Below are positions 56,270 through 64,000 of a DNA stretch of 64,000 nt, piece after piece. This DNA comes from Methanobacterium sp. (GTDB lineage: Archaea > Methanobacteriota > Methanobacteria > Methanobacteriales > Methanobacteriaceae): NCBI RefSeq assembly GCF_038562635.1, contig NZ_JBCFBO010000003.1, positions 124,001-188,000 on the forward strand. The letters run 5' to 3'. The notes under the pieces were generated by a model. The model was not told the origin of the DNA and made no database searches. It worked only from the letters and a program-made list of their open reading frames with translations. Made by a program: the position numbers and the translations under genes. Within the stretch, counting starts at the first letter, position 1, and each line of letters opens with the position of its first letter.

Positions 56270-56896
56270 TTATTCATCTTTGGACGCTAATTCCTTTTTT
56301 CCAAGGCGATTCTTTATCATGGACCAGAAATCTTTGTCTTCATCACCTTTATCTTCATCTGGCTTAATCTGTTCCTCAATAATGGTACTTTTATTTAAAA
56401 CCAGATCATAATCTTCTTTTAATTTATTATATTCAATATCCCTGAGTTCCAATTGTTTAGCCAGCTCTTCAGCTTTAGTTTCTAATTCCTGGAGTTTTGA
56501 GGTATCCATTTTATACAATTTTGTAGCTTTGGTATGCTTGCTTAAAAGTTCCTTGTAGGATTTTGATAATTCACTGTGTTTCCATTCCAGATCTTTAAAT
56601 TCTTTCTGGTATCTAAGTTCCAGTTCTTTAAATTCATTTTTATATCCTTCAATGCTCATTTCATATCCTTTAAGCTTGCTCAGGTACTCCTTAACTGCCC
56701 ATGTATCTTCCACACCGAATAACTCTTTAAAGTATTTTTCAGGTATTATAAGCACTCCTTCTTTACATTCCAGGTTATCAGATCTTTTAAGGGGGATAAG
56801 ATACTGATTATACTCATAAACCTTTTGTTTACCGCCCACTGTCTTTTTAGCTCTCTTTTTATAGCATTTTACAGAGGTCTTAATTAGCTGTACCAT
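56270..56896 (-). CDS. Coiled-coil protein linked to the UvrD helicase
   Basis: The 208-residue protein has a small basic N-terminal domain (about 1-75, KTSVKCYKKRAKKTVGGKQ and LIIPEKYFKELFG) that may bind nucleic acid. A long coiled coil follows (about 80-170) and an acidic linker ending IKPDEDKGDEDKDFWSMIKN. I do not recognise the family. It is the first gene of a likely three-gene set with the helicase (27-base gap) and the Cas4-like nuclease. Confidence 0.75.
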   Translation of the reverse strand: MVQLIKTSVKCYKKRAKKTVGGKQKVYEYNQYLIPLKRSDNLECKEGVLIIPEKYFKELFGVEDTWAVKEYLSKLKGYEMSIEGYKNEFKELELRYQKEFKDLEWKHSELSKSYKELLSKHTKATKLYKMDTSKLQELETKAEELAKQLELRDIEYNKLKEDYDLVLNKSTIIEEQIKPDEDKGDEDKDFWSMIKNRLGKKELASKDE

Positions 56897-56970
56897 TTAT
56901 TCACTACTCCAAACCGAAGTCTAAGGGAAAATTTAGAGTATAACGCTCTTCAAGTTGTTTTATAGTATGT

Positions 56971-57142
56971 TGAAAAAATCTAGGATTTTTTCACATGCAA
57001 AAACCAAAGCCGGCGAAAAATTGAAAATTTCACCGGCATGTAAAAAATCAAAGATTTTTTACGGTTGCGAAGTTCTACTTCGCAAACACCGAAATTATAA
57101 ATTTCGATAGTTTTGCAAACAATAAAAATCGGAGATTTTTAT
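56971..57142. repeat. Triloop hairpin array 3 (six inverted repeats)
   Basis: Inverted repeats in order: 56971-56993 (TGAAAAAATC-TAG-GATTTTTTCA), 57009-57037 (GCCGG outer arms with AAATT-GAA-AATTT inside), 57040-57062 (GTAAAAAATC-AAA-GATTTTTTAC), 57065-57085 (TTGCGAAGT-TCT-ACTTCGCAA), 57090-57106 (CGAAATT-ATA-AATTTCG) and 57122-57142 (ATAAAAATC-GGA-GATTTTTAT). All six have a three-base loop and five have perfect arms of 7-10 bp. The array lies between an MFS exporter gene end and the start of the coiled-coil gene, with no reading frame through it. Confidence 0.9.
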
Positions 57143-57317
57143 ATGTTTTATACATATATATTCCCAACTTACACTAGCCATATGTTTATTTTTACTATTT
57201 TTATACCTTATCATATGGAACAGGAATAATATAAAACATGGACAATTTATGACATTTCATAAAATTATTTTGCCCCCTATTAAAAAAGTAATCCTATTAA
57301 AATAGCATATCATATAA

Positions 57318-58700
57318 TTAGCTTTTTGAATGCATTTTCATAGTTTTAACTTGCTCTAAACGACCTTTAAGGCCAACAGTTAAAAATAACATTATAACAG
57401 CAGCAATACCAACTGCAATATATGCAAATTCGTAACCTGCATAAGTTCCCCCTTTAGAAGCAATTATACCCCCCACTAGTGCACCACCAACTAACTGGCC
57501 AGCACTGGCATTGATGTTGATCAGTGCCTGACCTGAGGCCCTGTATTTTTCTGGACTTTCCGATAACATGATGTATCTCAAAGGAGCCCCAATAATTGTA
57601 ATTAACCCCACGCCCAAAATGAGGCCAGCTAAGATAAAAATATAGAACGAATATGCAAAGAAGCTTAAAATAAAAAGGCCTGCAATTAATATAAAGCTGC
57701 CTGTAAACATCACTTTTTTTGATCCAAATTTGTCAAGTAATTTACCAACTAAAGGTGCACTGATAGCCATGGTAATCACCAGAGGAAGAATCATTAAACT
57801 AGCAGTAGAAGTGGACAGAGATAACGAAATTACCGCAAATGAGGGGAGAAATATTATTGCCACCTGGCTTAAACCAGAGCCTATCGATATACCTGTAGCC
57901 AGTCTAACTTCCCTATTTTTTAATAAATTAATCTGAATTACGGGGTCTTCAGCACCTTTCTCAATTCTCCATAAGACAGGCAGTAATGCAATAGAACATA
58001 GTAAAAATGGCCATACATAAAGCGATTTAAGGCTTTCAGTAAAATTACTGCTGTCTATCTGATTTACCCCAAATGCAAGTGAAGCAACAAGAATTCCCAG
58101 TACAAGGGTTCCATACCAGTCAAAGCCTGAAACCCATTTTCTTTTAGTTTTAGGCAATATGAAATATCCTGCAGCGATAATTCCTGCAGCTATAGGTATA
58201 TTTATTATAAAAAGCCACTGCCAACCATAGTTAAGAAGTAAACCCCCAAGTATTGGTCCAAAAATCGCTGACAAACCAAATACGGAGCCTATAATACCAA
58301 GTGCAGAGCCACGTTTTTCCGGAGGAAAAGTGTCCCCAATAAATGCACTTGCAACTGGAAAAATTCCCCCTGCTCCAAAACCCTGGATAGCCCTTCCAAG
58401 AATCATTATTTCAAATGAAGATGAAAATGCAGTGATTACAGAACCTGCAGCAAACAGGAATATATCGATTATGTATATATTTCTCCTACCATAAACATCA
58501 GATATTTTAGCCATAAGCGGCGTCCCTATCATGAAAAAAAGGATATAAATAGTAAATATCCAGGAAACAGCCCTATCATTTACAGCAAAAAATGATTTAA
58601 CAGCAGGTAATACTGGCCCTACAATACCAATATCAAGGGCACCCATAAAGACGCCCACAAAAAGCAGGGCTAAAATTCTGTTTCTCTGTTTACTGTCCAT
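57318..58700 (-). CDS. MFS multidrug exporter (DHA2, EmrB/QacA type)
   Basis: The 460-residue protein has 14 predicted membrane helices. DHA motifs: LDIGIVGPVLPAV in helix 1, GTPLMAKISDVYGRRNIY (loop 2-3), GRAIQGFGAGG and the antiporter motif LGIIGSVFGLSAIFGPILGGLL in helix 5. Such proteins export drugs or metabolites in exchange for protons. It is an intact relative of the decayed gene at 540-1930. It stands alone, with hairpin array 3 past its end. Confidence 0.93.
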   Translation of the reverse strand: MDSKQRNRILALLFVGVFMGALDIGIVGPVLPAVKSFFAVNDRAVSWIFTIYILFFMIGTPLMAKISDVYGRRNIYIIDIFLFAAGSVITAFSSSFEIMILGRAIQGFGAGGIFPVASAFIGDTFPPEKRGSALGIIGSVFGLSAIFGPILGGLLLNYGWQWLFIINIPIAAGIIAAGYFILPKTKRKWVSGFDWYGTLVLGILVASLAFGVNQIDSSNFTESLKSLYVWPFLLCSIALLPVLWRIEKGAEDPVIQINLLKNREVRLATGISIGSGLSQVAIIFLPSFAVISLSLSTSTASLMILPLVITMAISAPLVGKLLDKFGSKKVMFTGSFILIAGLFILSFFAYSFYIFILAGLILGVGLITIIGAPLRYIMLSESPEKYRASGQALININASAGQLVGGALVGGIIASKGGTYAGYEFAYIAVGIAAVIMLFLTVGLKGRLEQVKTMKMHSKS

Positions 58701-58800
58701 AATAATTATTGTATTTATTGGTTAAAATATTTTTGAGCATGTTTAATAACTTTGAGAGGGAATATATGATAAAAAGTAATTAAAAAATATCTTCTATTTT

Positions 58801-59403
58801 TTAAATCTCCACTATTATCTCATTTCTCCTTAAAAATCCAGGTACTGCAGGATGGTTATATTGAGCTACCATAAAACGTGATCTAGGCTTAATTTGCTTT
58901 TTAGATAGCCATTTTTTTAGTCCTTCAATCTTTTCTTCGGCAAGTTTTTCTTTTACCCTGCCTTTAAATCTTAAGACCGCAGTTTTTTGACCTTTAAATT
59001 CTTTAAAATGAATTCTTTTATCATTGGGCTCAGGTAAAGTATCCATAGTATACTTTGACGGCATTGCAAAAGATATACGTTGAAAATTAGCTTCTGTTTT
59101 TTCCTCAGTAACTGGAGTAGTCATGCCTATATTCTCTGAAGCACCAACAGTTTCAGTAGTTACTGGAGCAGTCATTTCTATTTTTTCGCTCATTTCCTCT
59201 TCCACAACAGGTGCAGTCATTGCAATCTTGGAACGCTTCAGGTTACCCCCAAAAATGTAACCTGCAAGGATCACGAATCCTTTACGTACAGCATCATCAA
59301 ATGATGCGTCGATATCCACCTGGGCTAAAATATAATCCGCATATTTTCTTATTTCAAAATTATCTTCTTTACTCTCTACATCATATGCCAGCGTTTCAGT
59401 CAT
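58801..59403 (-). CDS. SOUL/HEBP heme-binding family protein
   Basis: The 200-residue protein has the SOUL pattern: YDVESKEDNFEIRKYADYILAQV, YIFGGNLKRSKIAMTAPVV and a C-terminal SRFMVAQYNHPAVPGFLRRNEIIVEI. A repeated segment EKIEMTAPVTTE/ENIGMTTPVTEE is typical of the family's central loop. Members bind heme or porphyrins in other organisms; the role in methanogens is unknown. Monocistronic by position. Confidence 0.92.
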   Translation of the reverse strand: MTETLAYDVESKEDNFEIRKYADYILAQVDIDASFDDAVRKGFVILAGYIFGGNLKRSKIAMTAPVVEEEMSEKIEMTAPVTTETVGASENIGMTTPVTEEKTEANFQRISFAMPSKYTMDTLPEPNDKRIHFKEFKGQKTAVLRFKGRVKEKLAEEKIEGLKKWLSKKQIKPRSRFMVAQYNHPAVPGFLRRNEIIVEI

Positions 59404-59748
59404 ATCTAACCCCAGATATACTTTGTTTGAAATTATTTAAGTAATTATTTTTAACGTATATTTAATACTAAAGATTCAAAGCTTCCACAGCCCATCATAT
59501 ATTAAAAGCTCAAAAACAGGATTACAGTCATAACTAATAAAAAGAATTCAAGGTAATATTTTACCAATATACAGTTTAAAAATCAATAAAAATTATAATA
59601 AATCCCGAAATTTAAAATATATCCTGCAAAAATAGCATAATTTCAAACAATTCACTTAAACAGCAATAAAACTTCATTAATCAAATATTATTTATGTTAT
59701 AAAAGATAAAATTGATATTAATTAAATAATAATTGGAACGTGTTAAAA
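59404..59748. other. 345-base divergent intergenic region, no gene seen
   Basis: AT-rich region between the SOUL gene and the double PRC-barrel gene, with stops in all frames. Promoters of both are expected here. Nothing else recognised. Confidence 0.45.
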
Positions 59749-60255
59749 ATGAAAGCCAGCAAATTTATAGGAATGACAGTTTTAGATAATGACGCTAAAG
59801 AAGCAGGTAAGATAGCTGAACTTGAAATAAAACTAAAACACTGCCTTGTAGATAAAATATGGGTGGCTACGGGATCCGCTTTAAATAAAAAATATTTTTC
59901 AGTTAAAGAGGAAGACCTGGACAAAATAGGAGACTATGTACAGCTAAAATTGAATGGAAAAGAGATTGATCAAAAAACTAAGGTTAATAAATTAGGCGAA
60001 CTTGCAGAAACCGGCTCATTATTTAAGGATATTGTAGGAAAAACTGTCTTAACCTACGATGCTATGGATGTAGGTAAAGTAGGCGACATGCTCATCGACC
60101 CTAAAGGGTGCCTGATCCATAATGTGCTCATATCCACAGGACCCGCTTTCAGAAAAAAACATTTAGTAGTATCTGATGAAGATGTACACAGTTTTGGAGA
60201 TTATGTTATACTGAAACTGAGTAAAGAAGATGTAAATAAAAGAATTACCGATTAA
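59749..60255 (+). CDS. Double PRC-barrel domain protein
   Basis: The 168-residue protein has two PRC-barrels in tandem (about 1-75 and 80-165). They carry matching motifs: KFIGMTVLDNDAKEAGKIAE with VDKIWVATGSALNKKYFSV, and IVGKTVLTYDAMDVGKVGDM with IHNVLISTGPAFRKKHLVV, each ending GDYV-LKL. The repeat points to internal duplication. Start chosen at ATG 59749; a GTG at 59740 would add three residues. Function unknown; related in fold to the protein at 24248-24580. Confidence 0.88.
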   Translation: MKASKFIGMTVLDNDAKEAGKIAELEIKLKHCLVDKIWVATGSALNKKYFSVKEEDLDKIGDYVQLKLNGKEIDQKTKVNKLGELAETGSLFKDIVGKTVLTYDAMDVGKVGDMLIDPKGCLIHNVLISTGPAFRKKHLVVSDEDVHSFGDYVILKLSKEDVNKRITD

Positions 60256-60532
60256 TTGTTTTATTTACACTAATTTTTATTCTCTTTTTAAAATACAACC
60301 ACCAATTCAATCAGTGAACTATTGTGAATTTTTTTTTCATTGATTAAAAAATATAATAGTACTGATGACCAATATAGTATAGTGAAATTTTTATTTTAAA
60401 AAAATTTTATTTTTAAATTAAACCTGCTCATTTTTATGAGTGATGGTTAAAAATCGTATGTGGAGCTAAAGAGCTGATTATATCACGCCTAACTTAACAA
60501 TAGTTACAAAAATCAGGTAAATGGTGAATAAC

Positions 60533-60778
60533 ATGGTATGGGCCACTAAATTAAAAGTATCTATTTTGGAAAATGAAAAAGTCTTTGAAAAAGGTAAAAA
60601 CAGCGTAAAATCAATAAATATAATTGAAGATATGGGAATAATTAAAATTGAGTATGAAAAAGATTCCCCGTGGGATATTGAATTAATTCCAATTCAAAAT
60701 GCCCAGATAGCTTATAAAAAAGAGATATCTAAAAGGGGTGCATTAAACTTTGATCCCCATATTAGAGCAAGGGATTAA
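60533..60778 (+). CDS. Small hypothetical protein (81 aa)
   Basis: The soluble protein begins MVWATKLKVSILENEKVF and has alternating short strands (SINIIEDMGIIKIEYEKDS, DIELIPIQNAQIAY). I do not recognise it. Start chosen at ATG 60533, about 6-8 bases after GGTG; an ATG at 60521 would add four residues. It stands between the PRC-barrel and HNH genes. Confidence 0.6.
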   Translation: MVWATKLKVSILENEKVFEKGKNSVKSINIIEDMGIIKIEYEKDSPWDIELIPIQNAQIAYKKEISKRGALNFDPHIRARD

Positions 60779-60994
60779 CTACTTTTAAATTTTTAACTTT
60801 TTAAGATAACCATAAAATTTCCTTTTTACTATTTTTTATAGTGAATGGCCAAATATTTTTGACGCTATTTAATAAGATAATTTGTTTATATGCTTTCGAA
60901 AATACGATTCTCGAATACCTAAAATTTATAAATTTAAAAAGTTATGTCATTGACCTACTTATTGAATGTAAAAATTTAATTAAACTTAAGCAAA

Positions 60995-61852
60995 ATGAAA
61001 ATCATGGATACAGACTATCTCGAAAATTATCACCTTGAACTTAAAAACAGGAAACATAAAATTCTGGATGAACTCTGGGAACTCACACAAAACCACCTGG
61101 ATGAATACATGGGCAAAATTACAAAATCCAGGGAAGAACTAGACATTTTAATGGCTGTAGAAAACACAGATGAATTTAAAAGCCTTTTAAAAGATTTAAG
61201 CTGTGTAAAGAATAGTTTAAATGAATTATATACTCAATTTTTAGATGATAATCTTGATACAGATCTTAAAAAGGACAAAATTATCGCATTAAAGGAAATG
61301 TGGGGAGAAGAGATAACTACTGAAGAAATCACAAGGGCTGTAAACTGCAGCAAAGGATATGCAAGGCAGTTTTATCTTCTAGATGGGAAAGTGATCCAGA
61401 AAGACAGTAGAAACGGGATCAGTGCAAAAACAAAAAGATACGTCTTAAAAAGGGATCAAAATTCATGTGTAGCCTGTGGATCCCTTGAAAATCTTGAAAT
61501 ACACCATATTATTCCAGTAATGGGTTCTACAATTAAAGATCAGGATGAAGCCCAAAATTTAGCTTTGCTGTGTAAAGAATGCCACTACCTCGCCCACAGC
61601 GGCAATTATTACAGGGGTCTCGCCTATGAAGATCTGGAAAGTTTCTGGGAATGGACTCAAAACACTGAAAAAACAAAAATATGGCTTATTTTAAAGGATA
61701 TTCATGGTGTCGGCCTTAAAATAACTGAAAACATCTATAAATGCTTTCCAAGTATAGAAAAGTTAGAAAAAGCAAGTATTAAAGGTTTGACCAGGGTTCC
61801 GCTTGTAAATAAAGGGTTGGCTGAGCGGATTAAATTAAAACTTACCAAATAA
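60995..61852 (+). CDS. HNH endonuclease with C-terminal helix-hairpin-helix region
   Basis: The 285-residue protein has a helical N-terminal half (about 1-150) with a possible helix-turn-helix (TTEEITRAVNCSKGYARQFY). It is followed by an HNH nuclease (about 155-205: CVACGSLENLEIHHIIPV, then NLALLCKECH with zinc cysteines) and a C-terminal helix-hairpin-helix stretch (LKDIHGVGLKITENIYKCFP and TRVPLVNKGLAERI). The HhH part suggests contact with structured DNA. The start is uncertain, with no ribosome site before ATG 60995 or 61004. No partner methylase or phage gene is near. Confidence 0.82.
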   Translation: MKIMDTDYLENYHLELKNRKHKILDELWELTQNHLDEYMGKITKSREELDILMAVENTDEFKSLLKDLSCVKNSLNELYTQFLDDNLDTDLKKDKIIALKEMWGEEITTEEITRAVNCSKGYARQFYLLDGKVIQKDSRNGISAKTKRYVLKRDQNSCVACGSLENLEIHHIIPVMGSTIKDQDEAQNLALLCKECHYLAHSGNYYRGLAYEDLESFWEWTQNTEKTKIWLILKDIHGVGLKITENIYKCFPSIEKLEKASIKGLTRVPLVNKGLAERIKLKLTK

Positions 61853-62277
61853 TCCAAGTAAATTTTAATTAATTTTAAAAATTGTTAAATCTTAAAACCG
61901 TGAGTAGCTCATGAACACAATATTATGCAATTTTAAGGCTTATCCCTGTTTGAATATATTTAATAAATCATAGAAGCTGCACTCTACAAAAATCAATATT
62001 ATAATTGTAATATACAACATATTTAAATCCAGCATAATCTTTTTTATAGTTAAGGAACATTATTATTTAATTTTGGATTTATAAAAATATTTTAATGGGC
62101 TTAAACTTAAAATATAGTTCAAATACCTACGAATTAATGTTAATATTCATTTTAAATTTAAATTAACCAATCATTAGAGCTATTAAATTATAGCAAAATA
62201 TAATAATTAATAATGGCAATTATTAACTATTGTTAGAATTATAGAGTTGTTGGAAAAAAGGCTAAGAGGTGATTTGT
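61853..62277. other. 425-base intergenic region, no gene seen
   Basis: Very AT-rich sequence between the HNH gene and the DUF308 gene, ending in the GAGGTGAT ribosome site of the latter. Stops in all frames. No RNA gene or repeat recognised. Confidence 0.45.
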
Positions 62278-62757
62278 ATGGAAAAAACGGGAAACGCGAT
62301 AATTCTCATAGTTTTAGGTTTAATAGTTTTAGCATTTCCACTTTTAGGAGTAATTCCATTTAGCGTGCTAACTGGTGTTGCAGTGCTATTTTTGGGTTTA
62401 GGTCTTCTATTTATGGGTGCAGCCTCAATGGGCGAAAGTCTAGTTATGGGCATTATAGAACTCATTTTAGGATTTTTAGCATTAATTTTTGGCCTAGGAT
62501 TTATATTTAATCCTGCATTATTTAGTTTCGTGGCAGCTTTATTCGTGTTCATTGCAGGTATATTCCTGGTAATAGCAGGAATTGTTGCCATAGCATCTAA
62601 AACTACAGGAAGCAGGTGGACAGGACTAGTAGCTCTAATTTTAGGTATAATCTACATAATTGTAGCTGCATTCATTAAAGATCCGCTGTATTTAGGTATA
62701 TTAATTGGATTATGGCTTTTAATAACTGGAATAATAATGTTATTCCAGAAAGATTAA
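62278..62757 (+). CDS. DUF308 (HdeD-like) membrane protein
   Basis: The 159-residue protein has six hydrophobic helices in three pairs, with the repeated pattern LIVLGLIVLAFPLLGVIPFSVLTGVAVLFLG-type of HdeD/DUF308 proteins. Start chosen at ATG 62278, four bases after GAGGTGAT; a GTG/TTG-type start nine bases earlier overlaps that site. Role unknown; bacterial HdeD is linked to acid stress. Confidence 0.85.
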   Translation: MEKTGNAIILIVLGLIVLAFPLLGVIPFSVLTGVAVLFLGLGLLFMGAASMGESLVMGIIELILGFLALIFGLGFIFNPALFSFVAALFVFIAGIFLVIAGIVAIASKTTGSRWTGLVALILGIIYIIVAAFIKDPLYLGILIGLWLLITGIIMLFQKD

Positions 62758-62867
62758 TTAAAAGTCTTTCCAACAACTCTACTTTTTAACAGCTGTTTTT
62801 ATCTGCAATTAACTATTAAATGTTTTAAACTGTATTACAGTCAAAAAAATATAATAAAGCGTTTTTT

Positions 62868-64000
62868 TTAAGCATGTGCTTCCTTCTTTAAAAAAAGGGA
62901 AAGCACAAATACAAACGCAAGTATTATTGCCCCTATTAAAAATGAAAAGTTTACACCAGATATTAATGCAGATATCTGCTGTGCTGGATCTGGATTAATG
63001 ATATTTTGAAGGTAGCTGTGCTGTCCAAATGACATAAAGCTTACAAATAGAGATGAACCAATTGCACCCCCCATCTGCTGCAGGGAAGTCATTATGGCAG
63101 AACCTGAAGCGTAATGTTTAGAATCCAAATTCCCCAGAGTATTTGTCTGGTTTGGAGACATTAAAAGGGCTGATCCTATATACAAGCCGCAGTTTATAAT
63201 TAACACGGCAGCAAGGGTGGTTGAAACAGAAAGGTTCGATAAAAATATCATTGAAATGCACATAATAGCGAGACCTGAGCTAACGATAACCCTTGGTCCA
63301 TGCCTGTCATATATATGGCCTGCAAGAAGAGGCAGTAAACAGTTTAAAATACTTCCAGGCAGCATTACAAGACTAGCAACAAAAGAAGTAGTTCCAATTC
63401 CATTCTGCAGATACATTGGAAGTATAATCACTATTGCAAAAACGACCATCACATTAATTACATTAATTATTATCCCTATGGTGAAAAAGGGATAATTAAA
63501 AACATGAAGGTCCAGTAAAGGGTGTTCCATGGTTAACTGACGTGCTGCAAATAATATAAGACTAACTATGCCTATAATTAGAGGCAGCATAACATTCAAG
63601 CTTAATCCATAGTCTCCTAAAGCACTGAATCCCATTATAATTCCACCAAATCCCACAGCAGCCAGAATAACAGATAAAATATCGAGTTTTGGGCGTGTTA
63701 CTTCAGTGACATTCCTTAAAAAAGAAATGCCTAAAACTGATGTGGCTATGAAAAAGACTAAAACCAGTAAAAAGAACCAGTGCCAGTCCATAAAGCCTAT
63801 AAGAAAGCCCATAAATACTGGTGCAAACATTGGTGCAGAAAGAATTACAAGAGATACAAGTCCCATGACCAATCCCTGCTTCTGTCTGGGTATTAATATT
63901 AGTATTGTGTTAAATATTAGAGGTACAAGAATACCTGTTCCAACTGCCTGGATTACACGTCCAGTAAATAAAACCGGAAAATTTGATGAAATACCTGACA
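62868..64000 (-). CDS. MFS exporter (DHA2 type), 5' end cut off by the window edge
   Basis: The frame is open from the right edge to the TAA at 62868 (about 377 residues visible). It shows FTGRVIQAVGTGILVPLIFN (motif after helix 3), QKQGLVMGLVSLVILSAPMF in helix 5, and GHIYDRHGPRVIVSSGLA. About eleven helices remain, so the N-terminal three are outside the window. It has the same family as the intact gene at 57318 and the decayed one at 540. The DUF308 gene converges with it. Confidence 0.9.
   Translation of the reverse strand, partial: SGISSNFPVLFTGRVIQAVGTGILVPLIFNTILILIPRQKQGLVMGLVSLVILSAPMFAPVFMGFLIGFMDWHWFFLLVLVFFIATSVLGISFLRNVTEVTRPKLDILSVILAAVGFGGIIMGFSALGDYGLSLNVMLPLIIGIVSLILFAARQLTMEHPLLDLHVFNYPFFTIGIIINVINVMVVFAIVIILPMYLQNGIGTTSFVASLVMLPGSILNCLLPLLAGHIYDRHGPRVIVSSGLAIMCISMIFLSNLSVSTTLAAVLIINCGLYIGSALLMSPNQTNTLGNLDSKHYASGSAIMTSLQQMGGAIGSSLFVSFMSFGQHSYLQNIINPDPAQQISALISGVNFSFLIGAIILAFVFVLSLFLKKEAHA

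Noticed and set aside
60841..61038. 65-codon frame before the HNH gene
   Set aside because: It overlaps the HNH start in another frame, has no ribosome site and an AT-driven composition.

Overview
This AT-rich 64 kb window comes from a hydrogenotrophic methanogenic archaeon, most likely a mesophilic Methanobacterium-like member of the Methanobacteriales. The evidence is an F420-type formate dehydrogenase (fdhAB), a complete A-type ATP synthase operon (ahaHIKECFABD), the archaeal enzymes TiaS, Thg1 and NadX, a CofA-type lactaldehyde dehydrogenase, a class III signal-peptide pilin, and archaeal Shine-Dalgarno sites (GGTGAT type) before most genes. It is inferred from gene content, not from a database search.

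Layout. 0-4 kb is an accessory region with an unrecognised partial gene, a heavily decayed DHA2-type MFS efflux gene, a VOC-fold protein, a frameshifted TrmB-type regulator and two small membrane proteins. 4-10 kb carries a bacterial-style partner-switching set (RsbW-like kinase, membrane LytS-SpoIIE phosphatase, STAS antagonist) placed directly behind fdhA-fdhB. 10-17 kb is accessory: a ~90 bp tandem repeat built from the tail of an sfsA-like gene, an orphan immunity-like protein, a broken small membrane gene, a CPBP protease and a frameshifted ferritin-like gene. 17-29 kb holds a TadC/pilin pair, cofA, a PAS histidine kinase, a tRNA-binding protein, nadX, thg1, a JAMM protease and serA. 29-33.5 kb has tandem GT20 (trehalose-6-phosphate synthase type) genes. 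34-41 kb has an XRE regulator, tiaS, an orphan receiver, and a PrpD / U32-like / fumarase / citryl-CoA lyase cluster. 41-51 kb is the ATP synthase operon and three small conserved genes. 51-64 kb has an ATP-grasp gene behind tRNA-Gln(TTG), a UvrD helicase / Cas4-like nuclease / coiled-coil set, MFS exporters, a SOUL protein, PRC-barrel proteins and an HNH nuclease.

The most unusual signal is structural. Three intergenic stretches (about 22776-23190, 33531-33900, 56971-57142) are packed with consecutive short inverted repeats. Their arms (7-11 bp) differ in sequence from one hairpin to the next, yet are nearly always perfectly complementary and nearly always enclose exactly three bases, often as AATC-NNN-GATT. 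I know no named element of this kind. A second unusual signal is that both tandem GT20 genes lack any ATG, GTG or TTG before their conserved N-terminal motif, and each instead has an ATT codon at Shine-Dalgarno distance. A third is the partner-switching module, in a domain of life that has no sigma factors, beside formate dehydrogenase.

How the genes work together: FdhAB feeds formate electrons to F420 for methanogenesis, which drives the ion gradient used by the Aha ATP synthase. SerA, NadX, CofA and the fumarase/citryl-CoA lyase group supply serine, NAD, F420 side chain and C4/C6 acids. TiaS, Thg1, tRNA-Gln and the tRNA-binding protein serve translation. The accessory regions show active gene decay: at least six single-base deletions, mostly in or near homopolymer runs, plus in-frame stops.
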